This document shows positions 9,372 to 18,975 of a stretch of DNA of 61,133 nucleotides, piece after piece. Both the position numbers and the translations under genes were made by a program. The notes under the pieces are model-generated. The model had not been told where the DNA came from. It searched no databases and saw only the letters and a list, made by a program, of their open reading frames with translations. Source of the stretch: Frankiales bacterium (GTDB taxonomy: Bacteria; Actinomycetota; Actinomycetes; Mycobacteriales; SCTD01); NCBI GenBank assembly GCA_025965475.1, contig JAOPWV010000179.1:1-61133 (forward strand), given 5' to 3'. The stretch's first letter is position 1; every line of letters begins with the position of its first letter.

Positions 9372-11975
9372 ATGGGCCGCGGGAGCTTGCGGGTCTATCT
9401 CGGCGCGGCACCGGGCGTCGGGAAGACGTACGCGATGCTGGACGAGGCCCAGCGCCGTGTCGCGCGCGGCACTGACGTCGCCGTCGGGTTCGTCGAGACC
9501 TACCGCCGCAAGCACACAGCGGCGATGCTTCAAGGACTCGAGGTGGTGCCCCGCCGGAATCTGAGGTACCGGGGCGCCACCTTCTCCGAGATGGACGTCG
9601 ACGCAGTGCTCGCCCGCCGCCCGCAGGTGGCGCTGATCGACGAGCTTGCCCACACCAACGTGCCCGGGTCGCGCAACGGGAAGCGGTGGCAGGACGTCGA
9701 GGAACTCCTCGACGCCGGCATCGACGTGATCTCCACGGTGAACATCCAGCACCTGGAGTCCCTCAACGACGTCGTGGCGAAGATCACCGGCGTGCCGCAG
9801 CGGGAGACCATCCCGGACGCCGTGGTCCGCGCCGCTGACCAGGTCGAGCTGATCGACATGGCCGCCGAAGCGCTGCGGCGCCGCCTCGCGCACGGCAACG
9901 TCTACGCCCCGGAGAAGGTCGACGCCGCTCTCGCCAACTACTTCCGGGTGGGCAACCTGACTGCGCTGCGCGAGCTGGCTCTGCTGTGGACCGCGGACAA
10001 GGTCGACGAGGGGCTGCAGCACTACCGCGCCCAGCACGACATCACCGGCACGTGGGAGACCCGGGAACGGGTCGTCGTCGCGATCACCGGCGGCCCGGAG
10101 GGCGAAACGCTCATCCGCCGAGCTGCCCGCATCGCGGCCCGTTCCGGGGGCGGGGAACTGCTCGCCGTACACGTGACCCGGTCCGACGGGCTGACCGGCG
10201 CGGACCCCGCCGCCCTCGCACATCAGCGGCAACTCACCGAGAGCCTCGGTGGCAGCTACCACCACGTCGTGGGTGACGAGATCCCCGAGGCGCTGCTGGA
10301 GTTCGCCCGGGCGGAGAACGCCACCCAGCTCGTGCTCGGCGGCAGCCGCCGGTCCTGGCTCTCGGCGATCCTGACCGGTCCCGGCATCGGCGCCACCACG
10401 ATCCGGGACAGCGGCGACATCGACGTGCACATCGTCACGCACGCCGAGATGGGCCGCGGTCGGGGAATCCCGCACCTGCGCGGCAACCTGACCCGGCGTC
10501 GTCAGGTACGTGGCTTCGCGCTGGCCGTGGGGCTTCCCGTCGCGCTGACCCTCGGGCTGGTCCATCAGCGCACGGCGCTGAACCTGGTCAGCGACGTTCT
10601 GCTGTTCCTGCTCGCGGTGGTGGTGGTGGCGCTGGTCGGGGGGTGGCTGCCGGCGGTGGTCGCCGCCGTCGGCGGTTCGATCCTGCTCAACTACTACTTC
10701 GCCGAACCGCTGCACACCCTCTCGATCAGGGACGCGAACAACGCGCTGGCGCTCGCCGTGTTCGTCGTCGTCGCCGCCCTGGTGAGCTCGGTCGTCGACC
10801 TCGCGTCGCGACGCACCCGGCAGGCGGCCCGCGCCACCGTCGAGTCGACGACGCTGGCTACGCTGGCCGGGAGCGTGCTCAGCGGCGACGCCGCGTTGCC
10901 TGCGTTGCTCGAACGCGTCCGAGAGGCCTTCGGTCTGAACTCCGTCGCCATGCTGGAGAAGACGCCGTCCGGCGGGGTGGTTGCTGCGGAGATGCGCGGT
11001 CCGGCCGCTGCCTGGACAACCGTTGCCGCCGCCGGCCCGGATCCGTGCCGCCGGCCCGAGGAGGGAGACATCGTGGTCCCCGCCGGCGATCGTTTCTCGC
11101 TCGTGCTGCGAGGCAAGCCGTTGCGCGCCGACGACCAACGGCTCGTTGGCGCTTTCGCGGCGCAGGCGGCCGGCCTCGTGGACCGGGCGCACCTCGAGGC
11201 GGCGGCCGCCAGCGCCGCCTCGCTCGGTGAGGCGGACCGCATGCGGACCGCCCTGCTCGCCGCGGTCGGACACGACCTGCGCAGCCCCCTGGCCTCCGCC
11301 AAGGCGGCCGTCACGAGTTTGCGGAGCGGGGACATCACCTGGTCGCAACAGGACACCGGCGACCTGCTGGCCACCGCCGACGAGTCTCTCGACCGTCTCA
11401 GCCGGCTGGTGGACAACCTGCTGGACATGAGCCGTCTGCAAGCCGGTGCGCTGTCGGTTCTGCCTCGTCCGGTGGCCCTCGCGGAGATGGTCGCCCTCGC
11501 GCTGGACGACCTGGGTCCCGCCGGACGCTCCGTCGTCGTCGATGTGCCGGACGACCTGCCGGAGGTGGTCGCGGACCCGGGGCTGCTCGAGCGGGTGCTG
11601 GTCAACGTGCTGTCCAATGCCCTGCGTTACGCGCCGTCGCAGACGCCGCCGAGGCTGAGCGGCAGCAGCCTGCACGACCGGGTCGAGCTGCGGATCATCG
11701 ACCGTGGCCCCGGTATCCCAGCGGAGGCGCGTGACCGGGTCTTCGCGCCGTTCCAGCGTCTCGGCGACACCGACAACACCTCCGGCGTCGGGCTCGGCCT
11801 CGCTCTGGGCAGGGGCCTGATGGAGGCGATGGGGGGTGCGCTGAGCCCGGAGGAGACGCCCGGTGGTGGCCTGACCATGGTCATCTCCCTTCCGACAGCG
11901 GACGTCGCGCTCGGAGCGAGCGAGCCCGGTCAGCGTGAGCGGGCGGCACGCAGCGGCCATCCGGTGGTGTCATGA
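9372..11975 (+). CDS. kdpD: KdpD, K+-responsive sensor histidine kinase
   Basis: An 867-residue sensor. The N-terminal KdpD domain holds a Walker A sequence (GAAPGVGKTYAML); a USP-like domain follows (VVVAITGGPEGETLIRRAARIA), then four membrane helices (about 380-480), a GAF-like linker, and a HisKA/HATPase module. The phosphoacceptor is His634 in AVGHDLRSPLASAKA, and the ATP lid motifs NVLSNALRYAP, DRGPGIP and GVGLGLALGRG are present. It controls KdpE and overlaps it by 4 nt. Confidence 0.96.
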   Translation: MGRGSLRVYLGAAPGVGKTYAMLDEAQRRVARGTDVAVGFVETYRRKHTAAMLQGLEVVPRRNLRYRGATFSEMDVDAVLARRPQVALIDELAHTNVPGSRNGKRWQDVEELLDAGIDVISTVNIQHLESLNDVVAKITGVPQRETIPDAVVRAADQVELIDMAAEALRRRLAHGNVYAPEKVDAALANYFRVGNLTALRELALLWTADKVDEGLQHYRAQHDITGTWETRERVVVAITGGPEGETLIRRAARIAARSGGGELLAVHVTRSDGLTGADPAALAHQRQLTESLGGSYHHVVGDEIPEALLEFARAENATQLVLGGSRRSWLSAILTGPGIGATTIRDSGDIDVHIVTHAEMGRGRGIPHLRGNLTRRRQVRGFALAVGLPVALTLGLVHQRTALNLVSDVLLFLLAVVVVALVGGWLPAVVAAVGGSILLNYYFAEPLHTLSIRDANNALALAVFVVVAALVSSVVDLASRRTRQAARATVESTTLATLAGSVLSGDAALPALLERVREAFGLNSVAMLEKTPSGGVVAAEMRGPAAAWTTVAAAGPDPCRRPEEGDIVVPAGDRFSLVLRGKPLRADDQRLVGAFAAQAAGLVDRAHLEAAAASAASLGEADRMRTALLAAVGHDLRSPLASAKAAVTSLRSGDITWSQQDTGDLLATADESLDRLSRLVDNLLDMSRLQAGALSVLPRPVALAEMVALALDDLGPAGRSVVVDVPDDLPEVVADPGLLERVLVNVLSNALRYAPSQTPPRLSGSSLHDRVELRIIDRGPGIPAEARDRVFAPFQRLGDTDNTSGVGLGLALGRGLMEAMGGALSPEETPGGGLTMVISLPTADVALGASEPGQRERAARSGHPVVS

Positions 11976-12706
11976 CCCGGGTGCTGGTGGTCGACGACGA
12001 GCCGCAGATCATCCGTGCTCTCGGCATCAACCTGCGCGCTCGTGACTACGACGTCCTCACCGCCGCCACCGGACGTGAGGCGCTCGCCGTGGCGGCGCGG
12101 CATCGGCCGGACGTGGTCATCCTCGATCTGGGACTACCGGATCTGGACGGCGTCGACGTCATCCGCGGGCTGCGTGGCTGGTGCAGCACGCCGATCATCG
12201 TGCTGTCGGGACGCAGTGACAGCGGCGACAAGGTCGAGGCGTTGGACGCCGGCGCGGACGACTACCTGACCAAGCCGTTCGGGGTGGACGAGCTGCTGGC
12301 GAGGATGCGCGCCGTCTCACGACGAACCACCGCGGAGGACGCGACACCGACGTACACCTTCGGGCCCACGACCGTCGATCTCGCCGCTCGCCGCGTCACC
12401 GTCGAGGATGACAGCCGGCTGAGCGAGGTCCGCCTGACACCCACGGAGTGGCATCTGCTGGAGGTGCTCCTGCGCCATCCGGGCAAGCTGCTGACCCAGC
12501 GACAGTTGCTCGCCGAGGTGTGGGGGCCCGGCTACGAGAACGCCGGCGGCAACCTGCGCGTCTACATGGGCCAACTCCGGCGCAAGCTCGAGGTGGACCC
12601 CGCCCGCCCCCGGCACCTGCTGACCGAGCCCGGGATGGGATACCGCTTCGAGCCACGGGAACGCAGCAGCGCGGGACAGGAGGACCCCCTGGCGGGTCGG
12701 CGTTGA
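11972..12706 (+). CDS. kdpE: KdpE, OmpR-family response regulator
   Basis: A 244-residue response regulator. The receiver domain carries the acidic pair in VDDEPQ, the phosphoacceptor Asp52 (VVILDLGLPDLDG) and the switch Lys (YLTKPFG). The C-terminal winged helix includes RLTPTEWHLLEVLLRHPG and ends with the GYRFEP hairpin. It is expected to activate the kdp operon. GTGA overlap with kdpD makes the pair one transcription unit. Confidence 0.96.
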   Translation: MTRVLVVDDEPQIIRALGINLRARDYDVLTAATGREALAVAARHRPDVVILDLGLPDLDGVDVIRGLRGWCSTPIIVLSGRSDSGDKVEALDAGADDYLTKPFGVDELLARMRAVSRRTTAEDATPTYTFGPTTVDLAARRVTVEDDSRLSEVRLTPTEWHLLEVLLRHPGKLLTQRQLLAEVWGPGYENAGGNLRVYMGQLRRKLEVDPARPRHLLTEPGMGYRFEPRERSSAGQEDPLAGRR

Positions 12707-12736
12707 GGATCAGGCGGTACGCCGGCTGCAGTGCTG

Positions 12737-14719
12737 TCAGCCCACGTGCACGTGTGGGCGGCGCCTGCGGTCCGGTTCGGCCTCGCGCAGCACCTCGCGC
12801 GTGATCGGGGCGACCTCGCCGACGCCGAAGGCCAGGAAACGCAGCATGTTGACCGCCGGATTGCCCTCGGTCCACTCGAAGTAGATGTGCGGCTGCTGCC
12901 GGGTGACGTCGCGGATGTGCAGGAGCAACGCGGCGAGTGCGTTCGGCACGGTCGAGCTCTCCATCGTGAGCAACCGGAAGTTGTGCCGGATCTCGCCCCG
13001 CACGTGCAGTTCGGTGGCGAACTCCGATGGGTCTGTGACGGTGACCTCGACGAAGATGACGTCGGCCTCCGGGGGGATGTCGTGCTCCTCCCGCTCGTGT
13101 CGGATCTTGGTCTGGTACTCCGCGAGGTCCCGGGCATCGGGCTCGTTCGCGATCAGCCGGATCCTGCGGGTGGCGCAGTCGCGGACGAACCGCTGGGCCA
13201 GGTCGTCCAGCACCACATCGGTGACCCGGAGTTCGAAGGCGCGGTTCAGCCGGGACGCGAACGACACGATGATGATGGCGGCGATGAAGCAGGCTCCGAT
13301 CTTCACGCCGTCCGGCCGCTCGACCACATTCGCGATGGTCGTGTAGACGAAGATGGCGGCGATGGTGCCGAAGGCGACGGTCAGGGTGTGCTGACCGGCG
13401 CGCCGTGCGGCGAGCGTGACTGCGACGGCCGCTGAGGTGATGAGGACGAGGACGCCGGTGGCGTAGGCGCCGCCCTGCGCGTCGACGTTGGCCTTGAAGA
13501 TCCATGTGATCACGAAGGCGATCGCGGTCAGGACCAGCACCATCGGGCGGACCGCGCGTGCCCAGTCGGGGGCCATCCCGTAGCGAGGTAGGTAGCGGGG
13601 CATCAGGTTCAGCAGGCCGGCCATCGCGGAGGCGCCGGCGAACCACAGGATGGCGATGGTGGACAGGTCGTAGACCGTCCCGAACGTGCTGCCGAGATGC
13701 TCGTGGGCGAGGTACGCGAGGGCGCGGCCGTTCGCTGGGCCGCCGGGTTTGAAGGCGCTGTGCGGGATGAGCAGGGTGGTGATGATGCTGCTGGTGACGA
13801 GGAAGACGCTCATGATCAGCGCGGCGGTGGTGAGCAGTTTCTTGGTGTCGCGGATGCGGCCCACCGGGCGCCCTTCGCTGTCGCTCGCGTCGCCCTCCAC
13901 ATGTGGCATGACCGCCACCCCGGTCTCGAACCCGGACAGGCCGAGCGCGAGTTTGGGGAACACCAGCAGCGCCAGCCCGACCAGCAGCAGGGGGTTGCTG
14001 CCATGCTGGGCCGTGAGGGCCGTCGTCCATCCGGACACCACAAGGGGGGAGCTCACGACCTGCCAGAGCCCCATGGCCACGACGACGACGTTCAGGGCCA
14101 GGTAGATCCCGACCAGGACGACCGCGATACCGATCGCTTCGGTGAAACCCTTGAGGAACACCGCGCCGAGCAGGCCCACCAGCACCAGAGTGATCGCGAC
14201 CTCGTGCCCGTGCAGGCCAGCGGGCACGTTCGGGTTCTCCACCACGTGCGCGGTCGCGTCCGCTGCGGACAGGGTGATCGTGATCATGAAGTCGGTGGCC
14301 GCGAACCCGAGCAGCACCAGGACGAACAACTTCCCCTTCCAGTACGGCAGGAGCCGCTCGAGCATGGCGATCGAGCCCTCGCCGTGCGGGCTCTCCTCAG
14401 CGACCCGCCGGTAGACCGGCAATGCTCCGCACAGCGTCAGGACAACGAGAACGAGCGTGGCGATCGGGGACAGCAGCCCGGCGGCCAGTGCGGCGATCCC
14501 CGGCTGGTAGCCCAGCGTGGAGAAGTAGTCCACGCCGGTCAGGCACATGACCTTCCACCACCGGTGGCGGTGCTGCGGCGCGACCTGCTCGGCGTGCGGG
14601 CCCTCGATCTGCCCAGGACGTCCGCCCAGTCCGTTCAGGAGCCAGCCGCGCAGCCCGGCCTGGGCCACCCGGGCGGTCGTCATCCCGGGCTGCGGTGCCG
14701 TGGACGTCGAAGTGGTCAC
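12737..14719 (-). CDS. APC-superfamily transporter with a large cytosolic C-terminal domain
   Basis: A 660-residue permease with about 12 hydrophobic segments in residues 55-490 and a soluble tail of roughly 160 residues that begins after [15 protein letters not shown]. The first helix region ([19 protein letters not shown]) is the amino-acid-permease type. The size and soluble C-terminal domain resemble KimA/KUP-like potassium importers more than classical amino acid permeases. Lying tail-to-tail with kdpDE and sharing a candidate regulatory box with the kdp operon, it may move K+. The substrate is inference. GTG 14719 overlaps the stop of a 30-codon leader ORF. Confidence 0.75.
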   Translation of the reverse strand: MTTSTSTAPQPGMTTARVAQAGLRGWLLNGLGGRPGQIEGPHAEQVAPQHRHRWWKVMCLTGVDYFSTLGYQPGIAALAAGLLSPIATLVLVVLTLCGALPVYRRVAEESPHGEGSIAMLERLLPYWKGKLFVLVLLGFAATDFMITITLSAADATAHVVENPNVPAGLHGHEVAITLVLVGLLGAVFLKGFTEAIGIAVVLVGIYLALNVVVVAMGLWQVVSSPLVVSGWTTALTAQHGSNPLLLVGLALLVFPKLALGLSGFETGVAVMPHVEGDASDSEGRPVGRIRDTKKLLTTAALIMSVFLVTSSIITTLLIPHSAFKPGGPANGRALAYLAHEHLGSTFGTVYDLSTIAILWFAGASAMAGLLNLMPRYLPRYGMAPDWARAVRPMVLVLTAIAFVITWIFKANVDAQGGAYATGVLVLITSAAVAVTLAARRAGQHTLTVAFGTIAAIFVYTTIANVVERPDGVKIGACFIAAIIIVSFASRLNRAFELRVTDVVLDDLAQRFVRDCATRRIRLIANEPDARDLAEYQTKIRHEREEHDIPPEADVIFVEVTVTDPSEFATELHVRGEIRHNFRLLTMESSTVPNALAALLLHIRDVTRQQPHIYFEWTEGNPAVNMLRFLAFGVGEVAPITREVLREAEPDRRRRPHVHVG

Positions 14720-14808
14720 CGCTGTAGGCGCCGCGAGTCTGACGTTGGCGGGCCCAGGCGGTGGAGCAGCGCGCTCGACCGCACCGGCAGCGGGCGCGAG
14801 GTGACCAT
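14716..14808 (-). CDS. 30-residue leader ORF coupled to the APC transporter
   Basis: ATG 14808 opens a 30-codon frame that is Arg/Leu/Ser-rich and ends in RRLQR. Its TGA (14718-14716) overlaps the GTG start of the transporter as GTGA. A TAGCTT -10-like hexamer (14820-14815) lies exactly 6 nt before the ATG, so the mRNA could be leaderless. Translation of the transporter would then depend on ribosomes finishing this ORF. No family is recognised; the layout is what supports it. Confidence 0.4.
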   Translation of the reverse strand: MVTSRPLPVRSSALLHRLGPPTSDSRRLQR

Positions 14809-14859
14809 GCGGCGAAGCTAGGTCTCGAACCTGCGCGAGAGCAGCTCTGGCCCGAAACC

Positions 14860-14875
14860 CTAACGGGATCCCAAC
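14860..14875 (-). promoter_or_regulatory. Candidate KdpE-type box upstream of the APC transporter
   Basis: On the minus strand this reads GTTGGGATCCCGTTAG, a GTTRG repeat with 11-bp period. It matches the box before the kdp operon (4330-4345) at 13 of 16 positions, including the shared core CCCGTTAG. It lies 39 bp upstream of the TAGCTT hexamer that would serve the transporter, and 119 bp upstream of the divergent hemerythrin-like gene. Confidence 0.4.
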
Positions 14876-14994
14876 GCCCGGGACCGACGCACGTCGCGTT
14901 CCCGGTGTCCATCAGCCGGTCGGCTAGCGTGTCCGGGTTCTGTGCGTCGACGTGTCCGGACGCAGCGAGTCCGTCGACTGCAGGGAGAGAGCCC

Positions 14995-15549
14995 GTGACG
15001 ACGCCGTTCGACGAGGCGCTGCGCCCACGCGCGCCCCGCCATCCCGAGGCACCGGTCACCGCGGTCGGCCGGCACGGGCAGCAGACCCTGGTTGCGATCC
15101 ACGGGCACCTGCGCCAGGAGATGGCGCAGGTCGTGCGAGCCGTCACGGATGCGCTGGCCGACGAGGGGCGCGCGGCTGACGCGCGCGCGTTGATCAACGA
15201 CGCCAGCATGACCGTGAACTACCGGGCACTGGGCTCGTTCTGCGGCCGATACTGCCAGGTCGTCGCCGTGCACCACCGGATCGAGGACCAGGCGATGTTC
15301 GTCGACCTGGCGGGCGCCGACCCCGAGCTGCGACCGGTGCTCGACCGGCTGTCAGAGGAACACGACCTCATCCACGCGACGCTGGTCGGCCTCGACAGCG
15401 CCCTGGTCGCCATGATCGAGCAGGAGCCCGGCGCACTGGCCAGGGTGACCTCCGCCGTGACGGAGCTGCAGGCCGGGCTGCTCAGCCACCTCGACTACGA
15501 GGAGGCCGAGCTGCTCGGACCCATCGGACGTCTCGGCATCTACATCTGA
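14995..15549 (+). CDS. Hemerythrin-like domain protein
   Basis: A 184-residue cytoplasmic protein. The His/Glu pattern of a di-iron four-helix bundle is visible: HGHLRQEM, HHRIEDQAMF, EEHDLIH and HLDYEEAELL. Such proteins bind O2 or sense iron or nitric oxide; the exact role here is not shown. GTG 14995 is chosen because AGGGAGAGA lies just upstream; the open frame extends back to 14761 without support. It is divergent from the APC transporter. Confidence 0.85.
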   Translation: MTTPFDEALRPRAPRHPEAPVTAVGRHGQQTLVAIHGHLRQEMAQVVRAVTDALADEGRAADARALINDASMTVNYRALGSFCGRYCQVVAVHHRIEDQAMFVDLAGADPELRPVLDRLSEEHDLIHATLVGLDSALVAMIEQEPGALARVTSAVTELQAGLLSHLDYEEAELLGPIGRLGIYI

Positions 15550-15568
15550 CGACGCCGCGGCGTCGGGC

Positions 15569-17785
15569 TCAGTCGACGCGTACGACGCCGGAAGGCGCGG
15601 GTTCGCGGCCGTCCAGGTGCCGGCGCAGGCTCTCCCCTTCGATGTCGACGTTCGGCAGGACCCGCCCGAGCCACGCCGGTAGGTACCAGGCGCGGTCCCC
15701 CAGGAGGGACATCACCGCAGGCACGAGCGTCATCCGGACGACGAAGGCGTCGATGAGTACGCCGATGGCCAGGGCGAACCCGATCGACTTGATCACCGGG
15801 TCGTCGATCAGCACGAATCCGCCGAACACCGACGCCATGATGATGGCCGCAGCTGTGACCACGCGGGCGCCGTGCCCCATGCCGTTGAGGGTGGCCTGCT
15901 GCGCCGTGTCGCCGTGCACGTAGTCCTCCCTCATCCGGGAGACGAGGAAGACCTGGTAGTCCATGGCCAGCCCGAACAGGATGCCGGTAAGCAGGATCGG
16001 CAGGAAGCTGATCAGCGGGCCAGGGGTGTCGACGCCGATCAGCCCGGCGAGCCAGCCCCACTGGAACACCGCGACGGTGATGCCGAAGGTGGCGGCGAAG
16101 GTGAGCAGGAAGCCGAGCGCGGCCTTGATCGGCACGAGGATCGACCGGAACACCAACATCAGCAGGACGACGGACAGGCCGACCACGAGCAGCAGGTAGA
16201 CGGGCAGGGCGCTCGACAGCTTCTCCGACACGTCGATGCCGACAGCGGTGACGCCGGTGAGGAGGACCTGGTTGCCCCCGGTGTTCAGCGACTTGACGCT
16301 GTCCCGGATGGAGTGCACGAGCGCCTCGGTCGCCCGATCGGTCGGAGCACTGTTCGGAATGACGGCGACCACGGCCGTCGTACCCGCCGCATTGGGCATG
16401 GCCGGTGCGACGCCGACGACACCGGCGAGTTTCTGGATGCGCGCGGCCGCCTCGGTGGCGACCTGGGCGGTGTGCTGCCTGGTGTCGGCTGACACGGCCA
16501 GGATGAGGCGGCCGTTGAAACCGGGGCCGAAGCCCTCGGCGGTCAGATCGGCAGCGGCGCGGGCGCTGGTGCCGTGCGGAGCGGTGCTCGAGTCGGGCAG
16601 CGCGAGCCGCATGCCGGTGGCGGGCAGGGCGAGGGCGAGCAGGCCGAGCACCCCGACGACCAGGACCGCGATGCGGTGCCGCGTCATGAGGCGGCCCCAG
16701 CGGAAGCCGAACGCCTCCGGCTCGTCGACCTTGCCCGCAACGACAGCGGCGAGCTTCGACTCGTCCCGGGACCCGCGGAGCCGGCGGGGCAGGACGCGGT
16801 CCCCGGCAAAGCCGAGCAGCGCGGGCTGCAGCGTGAGGGCGACCAGGACGGCGACGGCGACTGTCCCCGCCGCGGCAAGACCCATCGTGGTCAAGAACGG
16901 GATACCGACCACGGACAGCCCGGCCAGCGCAATGACGACGGTGGCGCCGGCGAACACGACGGCTGACCCGGCGGTGCCGACCGCGCGGGCGGCTGCCTCC
17001 TCGTCGTCCATGCCCTCGAGCACGTGCTGCCGGTGCCGCGACGTGATGAACAGCGAGTAGTCGATCCCGACCGCGAGGCCCAGCATCAGGGCGAGGATCG
17101 GCGCTGTGGTCGTCATCTGGAACAGGCTGCTGGCGGCGAACAGGCCCGCCATTCCGACCATGACACCGATGAGGGCGGTGAGCAGCGTCATCCCGGCGGC
17201 CACCAGGGAGCCGAAGGTGACGACCAGGACGACCGCAGCCACCACGACCCCGATCGCCTCGGTGGAGCCGACCGCGGGTTCGGCTGCGGTGACTTCGCCG
17301 CCGTGCGCCACGCGGATGCCGAGCTTCTCCGTGGCAGCGCCGACCCTGTCGTAGGCGGCGCGCTGCGCAGCGGTCACGTCACTGGCGGGGCTCTTGAACT
17401 GCACGGTGATCAAGGCGTATCGACCGTCCGGCGTGAGGGCCCGCGCCTGGTACGGATCGACCGCTCCGATCACGCCGGGCAGGTGGGCTGCCTCGGCGGT
17501 GACCGCCAGGACCGCCTGGCGGGCCGGTCCCGAGGTCAGCTGCTGGCCCTTCGGGGCGGCCAACACGATCGTGCCGGTGGCGCCGCTCGCCTGCGGGAAC
17601 TCCGTCGCCAGGGTGTTCAGCGCGCGCTGTGACTCGGTACCCGGGATGGTGATGCTGGTCGACGCGGCGCTGCTGTAGGCCGCGGCGCCGGCGCCCAGCG
17701 CGGCGAGCAGCAGCAGCCACACGACGACGACCAGCCGTCGGCGGCGGAAGGAGCTCCGGCCTAGCCGGTAGAGGAAGATGGCCAT
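15569..17785 (-). CDS. MMPL-family (RND superfamily) exporter
   Basis: A 738-residue membrane protein with the MMPL layout: one N-terminal helix, an extracytoplasmic loop (about 40-160), five helices, a second large loop (about 370-500) and five more helices. The helix-4 type motif GLAVGIDYSLFITSRHR and its partner GLAMDYQVFLVSRMRED, with the conserved Asp-Tyr pair used for proton relay, are present. It probably exports a lipid or a hydrophobic drug. ATG 17785 is preceded by AAGGA; the frame extends to 17947 without a better start. It lies 109 bp downstream of its likely regulator gene. Confidence 0.9.
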   Translation of the reverse strand: MAIFLYRLGRSSFRRRRLVVVVWLLLLAALGAGAAAYSSAASTSITIPGTESQRALNTLATEFPQASGATGTIVLAAPKGQQLTSGPARQAVLAVTAEAAHLPGVIGAVDPYQARALTPDGRYALITVQFKSPASDVTAAQRAAYDRVGAATEKLGIRVAHGGEVTAAEPAVGSTEAIGVVVAAVVLVVTFGSLVAAGMTLLTALIGVMVGMAGLFAASSLFQMTTTAPILALMLGLAVGIDYSLFITSRHRQHVLEGMDDEEAAARAVGTAGSAVVFAGATVVIALAGLSVVGIPFLTTMGLAAAGTVAVAVLVALTLQPALLGFAGDRVLPRRLRGSRDESKLAAVVAGKVDEPEAFGFRWGRLMTRHRIAVLVVGVLGLLALALPATGMRLALPDSSTAPHGTSARAAADLTAEGFGPGFNGRLILAVSADTRQHTAQVATEAAARIQKLAGVVGVAPAMPNAAGTTAVVAVIPNSAPTDRATEALVHSIRDSVKSLNTGGNQVLLTGVTAVGIDVSEKLSSALPVYLLLVVGLSVVLLMLVFRSILVPIKAALGFLLTFAATFGITVAVFQWGWLAGLIGVDTPGPLISFLPILLTGILFGLAMDYQVFLVSRMREDYVHGDTAQQATLNGMGHGARVVTAAAIIMASVFGGFVLIDDPVIKSIGFALAIGVLIDAFVVRMTLVPAVMSLLGDRAWYLPAWLGRVLPNVDIEGESLRRHLDGREPAPSGVVRVD

Positions 17786-17894
17786 CGGTTGCTCGTCCTT
17801 CGAAAGGAGTGACGGGGGGCCGCCACAGGTGCGTACGTGGGATGCCGTGGGTGGGAGCTGGAACGCGGCTCTGCCGGCGTGCGGCTGAGACTGC

Positions 17895-18434
17895 TCAGTT
17901 GAGGGCCGCGCGCGTGACCGGCAGCAGCGCTGCCCGTAGCGCGTCATCGGGGAGATCGGGCAGCTGGGCGCAGGCGCCGGACACGCCCGCGAGCACGACC
18001 TGCGCTGCCACCCGGGCCTTGACCTCGTCCGACCGGCCGGCCAGCGCGTCGGCCAGCCGTTCGGAGATCGGGAGCAGGTGGTTGAAGCCGGGTTGGTTCA
18101 GCAGGCTCGGCAGCTCGGCATTGAGCATCGTCAGGTGTCCCCGGAACCGGACCGCCAGGTCCACGAAGGCCTCGATCGCGGCCTCCTGGGCCTCACGACC
18201 GTCGAGACCGGCCAGCTGTCGGTCCATCTCCTCCACTGCGGACAGGGCAGGCGCGAGCATCTCGAACAGCAGCGCGTCCTTCGTCGCGAAATGGTACAAA
18301 AGCGTCGCCTTAGAGCAGCCTACGTCAGCAGCGATGTCCTGCAGCGACGCACCTTTGAAGCCGACCGCCGTGAAACGTGCGGCGGCCGCCGTGAGGATCG
18401 CCTCACGGGTACGAGACCGGATGGGTCGGGTCAA
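17895..18434 (-). CDS. TetR-family transcriptional repressor
   Basis: A 179-residue regulator. The N-terminal helix-turn-helix is intact (ILTAAAARFTAVGFKGASL, then DIAADVGCSKATLLYHF). The TTG start at 18434 is chosen because GGAGGT lies in good position upstream. It precedes the MMPL exporter gene on the same strand, and two copies of a palindrome lie directly upstream, so it very likely represses its own operon and is released by a ligand that the exporter handles. The ligand is unknown. Confidence 0.9.
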   Translation of the reverse strand: MTRPIRSRTREAILTAAAARFTAVGFKGASLQDIAADVGCSKATLLYHFATKDALLFEMLAPALSAVEEMDRQLAGLDGREAQEAAIEAFVDLAVRFRGHLTMLNAELPSLLNQPGFNHLLPISERLADALAGRSDEVKARVAAQVVLAGVSGACAQLPDLPDDALRAALLPVTRAALN

Positions 18435-18460
18435 GGGGTACCTCCGGCACCCAGCGTGCC

Positions 18461-18493
18461 TGACCGATCGGTCAATGTCTAACCGATCGGTCA
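18461..18493. promoter_or_regulatory. Double palindromic operator for the TetR regulator
   Basis: TGACCGATCGGTCA at 18461-18474 is a perfect 14-bp palindrome. A second copy with one change (TAACCGATCGGTCA) occupies 18480-18493, 19 bp further on, about two helical turns. Both lie upstream of the tetR start at 18434. This arrangement fits two dimers bound side by side. Confidence 0.8.
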
Positions 18494-18549
18494 GTTCCGT
18501 GCGGTGACCTCCACCACGTGCCGACCGTCGTCAGCGCTAGATGGGACAG

Positions 18550-18975
18550 CTAGACGCCGGCGACCGGCACGCCCAGTTCGGCGAGCAGTGCGCGCACCCG
18601 GGCATCCACGTCGTCGAGGATCCGGCGCACGATCTCGACCTCCTGGCCGGCGGGGTCGTCGATCTGCCAGTCCTCGTACCGCTTGCCGGGGAAGACCGGG
18701 CACGTCTCCCCGCAGCCCATCGTGACCACGACGTCGCTGCCCTGGACGGACTCGGGGGTCAGCAGGGACGGCAGGTGCCCCTCGGTCGACAGGCCCCACT
18801 CGGCAAGCACCGCTGACACCCCGGGGTTGACGCCGGAACCAGGGTCCGAACCCGCGCTGCGGACGTCGACGGCGCCGCCCGCGTAGTGCTCGGTGAGCAC
18901 CTTGGCAGCCACCGAGCGGCCCCCGTTGTGGATGCAGGCATACAGGATCGTGGGGCGACGGTCGGGTGCGCTCAC
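18550..18975 (-). CDS. arsC: Low-molecular-weight phosphatase-type arsenate reductase
   Basis: A 141-residue cytoplasmic protein reducing arsenate to arsenite. The P-loop is CIHNGGRS (C-x5-R), with the later cysteine in MGCGETCPVFPG serving as resolving cysteine and the DDPAG motif typical of the family. GTG 18975 overlaps the acr3 stop by 4 nt. The usual loop is CVHNAGRS, so Ile and Gly are mild changes. It forms one operon with arsR and acr3. Confidence 0.9.
   Translation of the reverse strand: MSAPDRRPTILYACIHNGGRSVAAKVLTEHYAGGAVDVRSAGSDPGSGVNPGVSAVLAEWGLSTEGHLPSLLTPESVQGSDVVVTMGCGETCPVFPGKRYEDWQIDDPAGQEVEIVRRILDDVDARVRALLAELGVPVAGV

Noticed and set aside
9207-11960. 917-codon frame antisense to kdpD
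   Set aside because: Full shadow of kdpD, with no domain.
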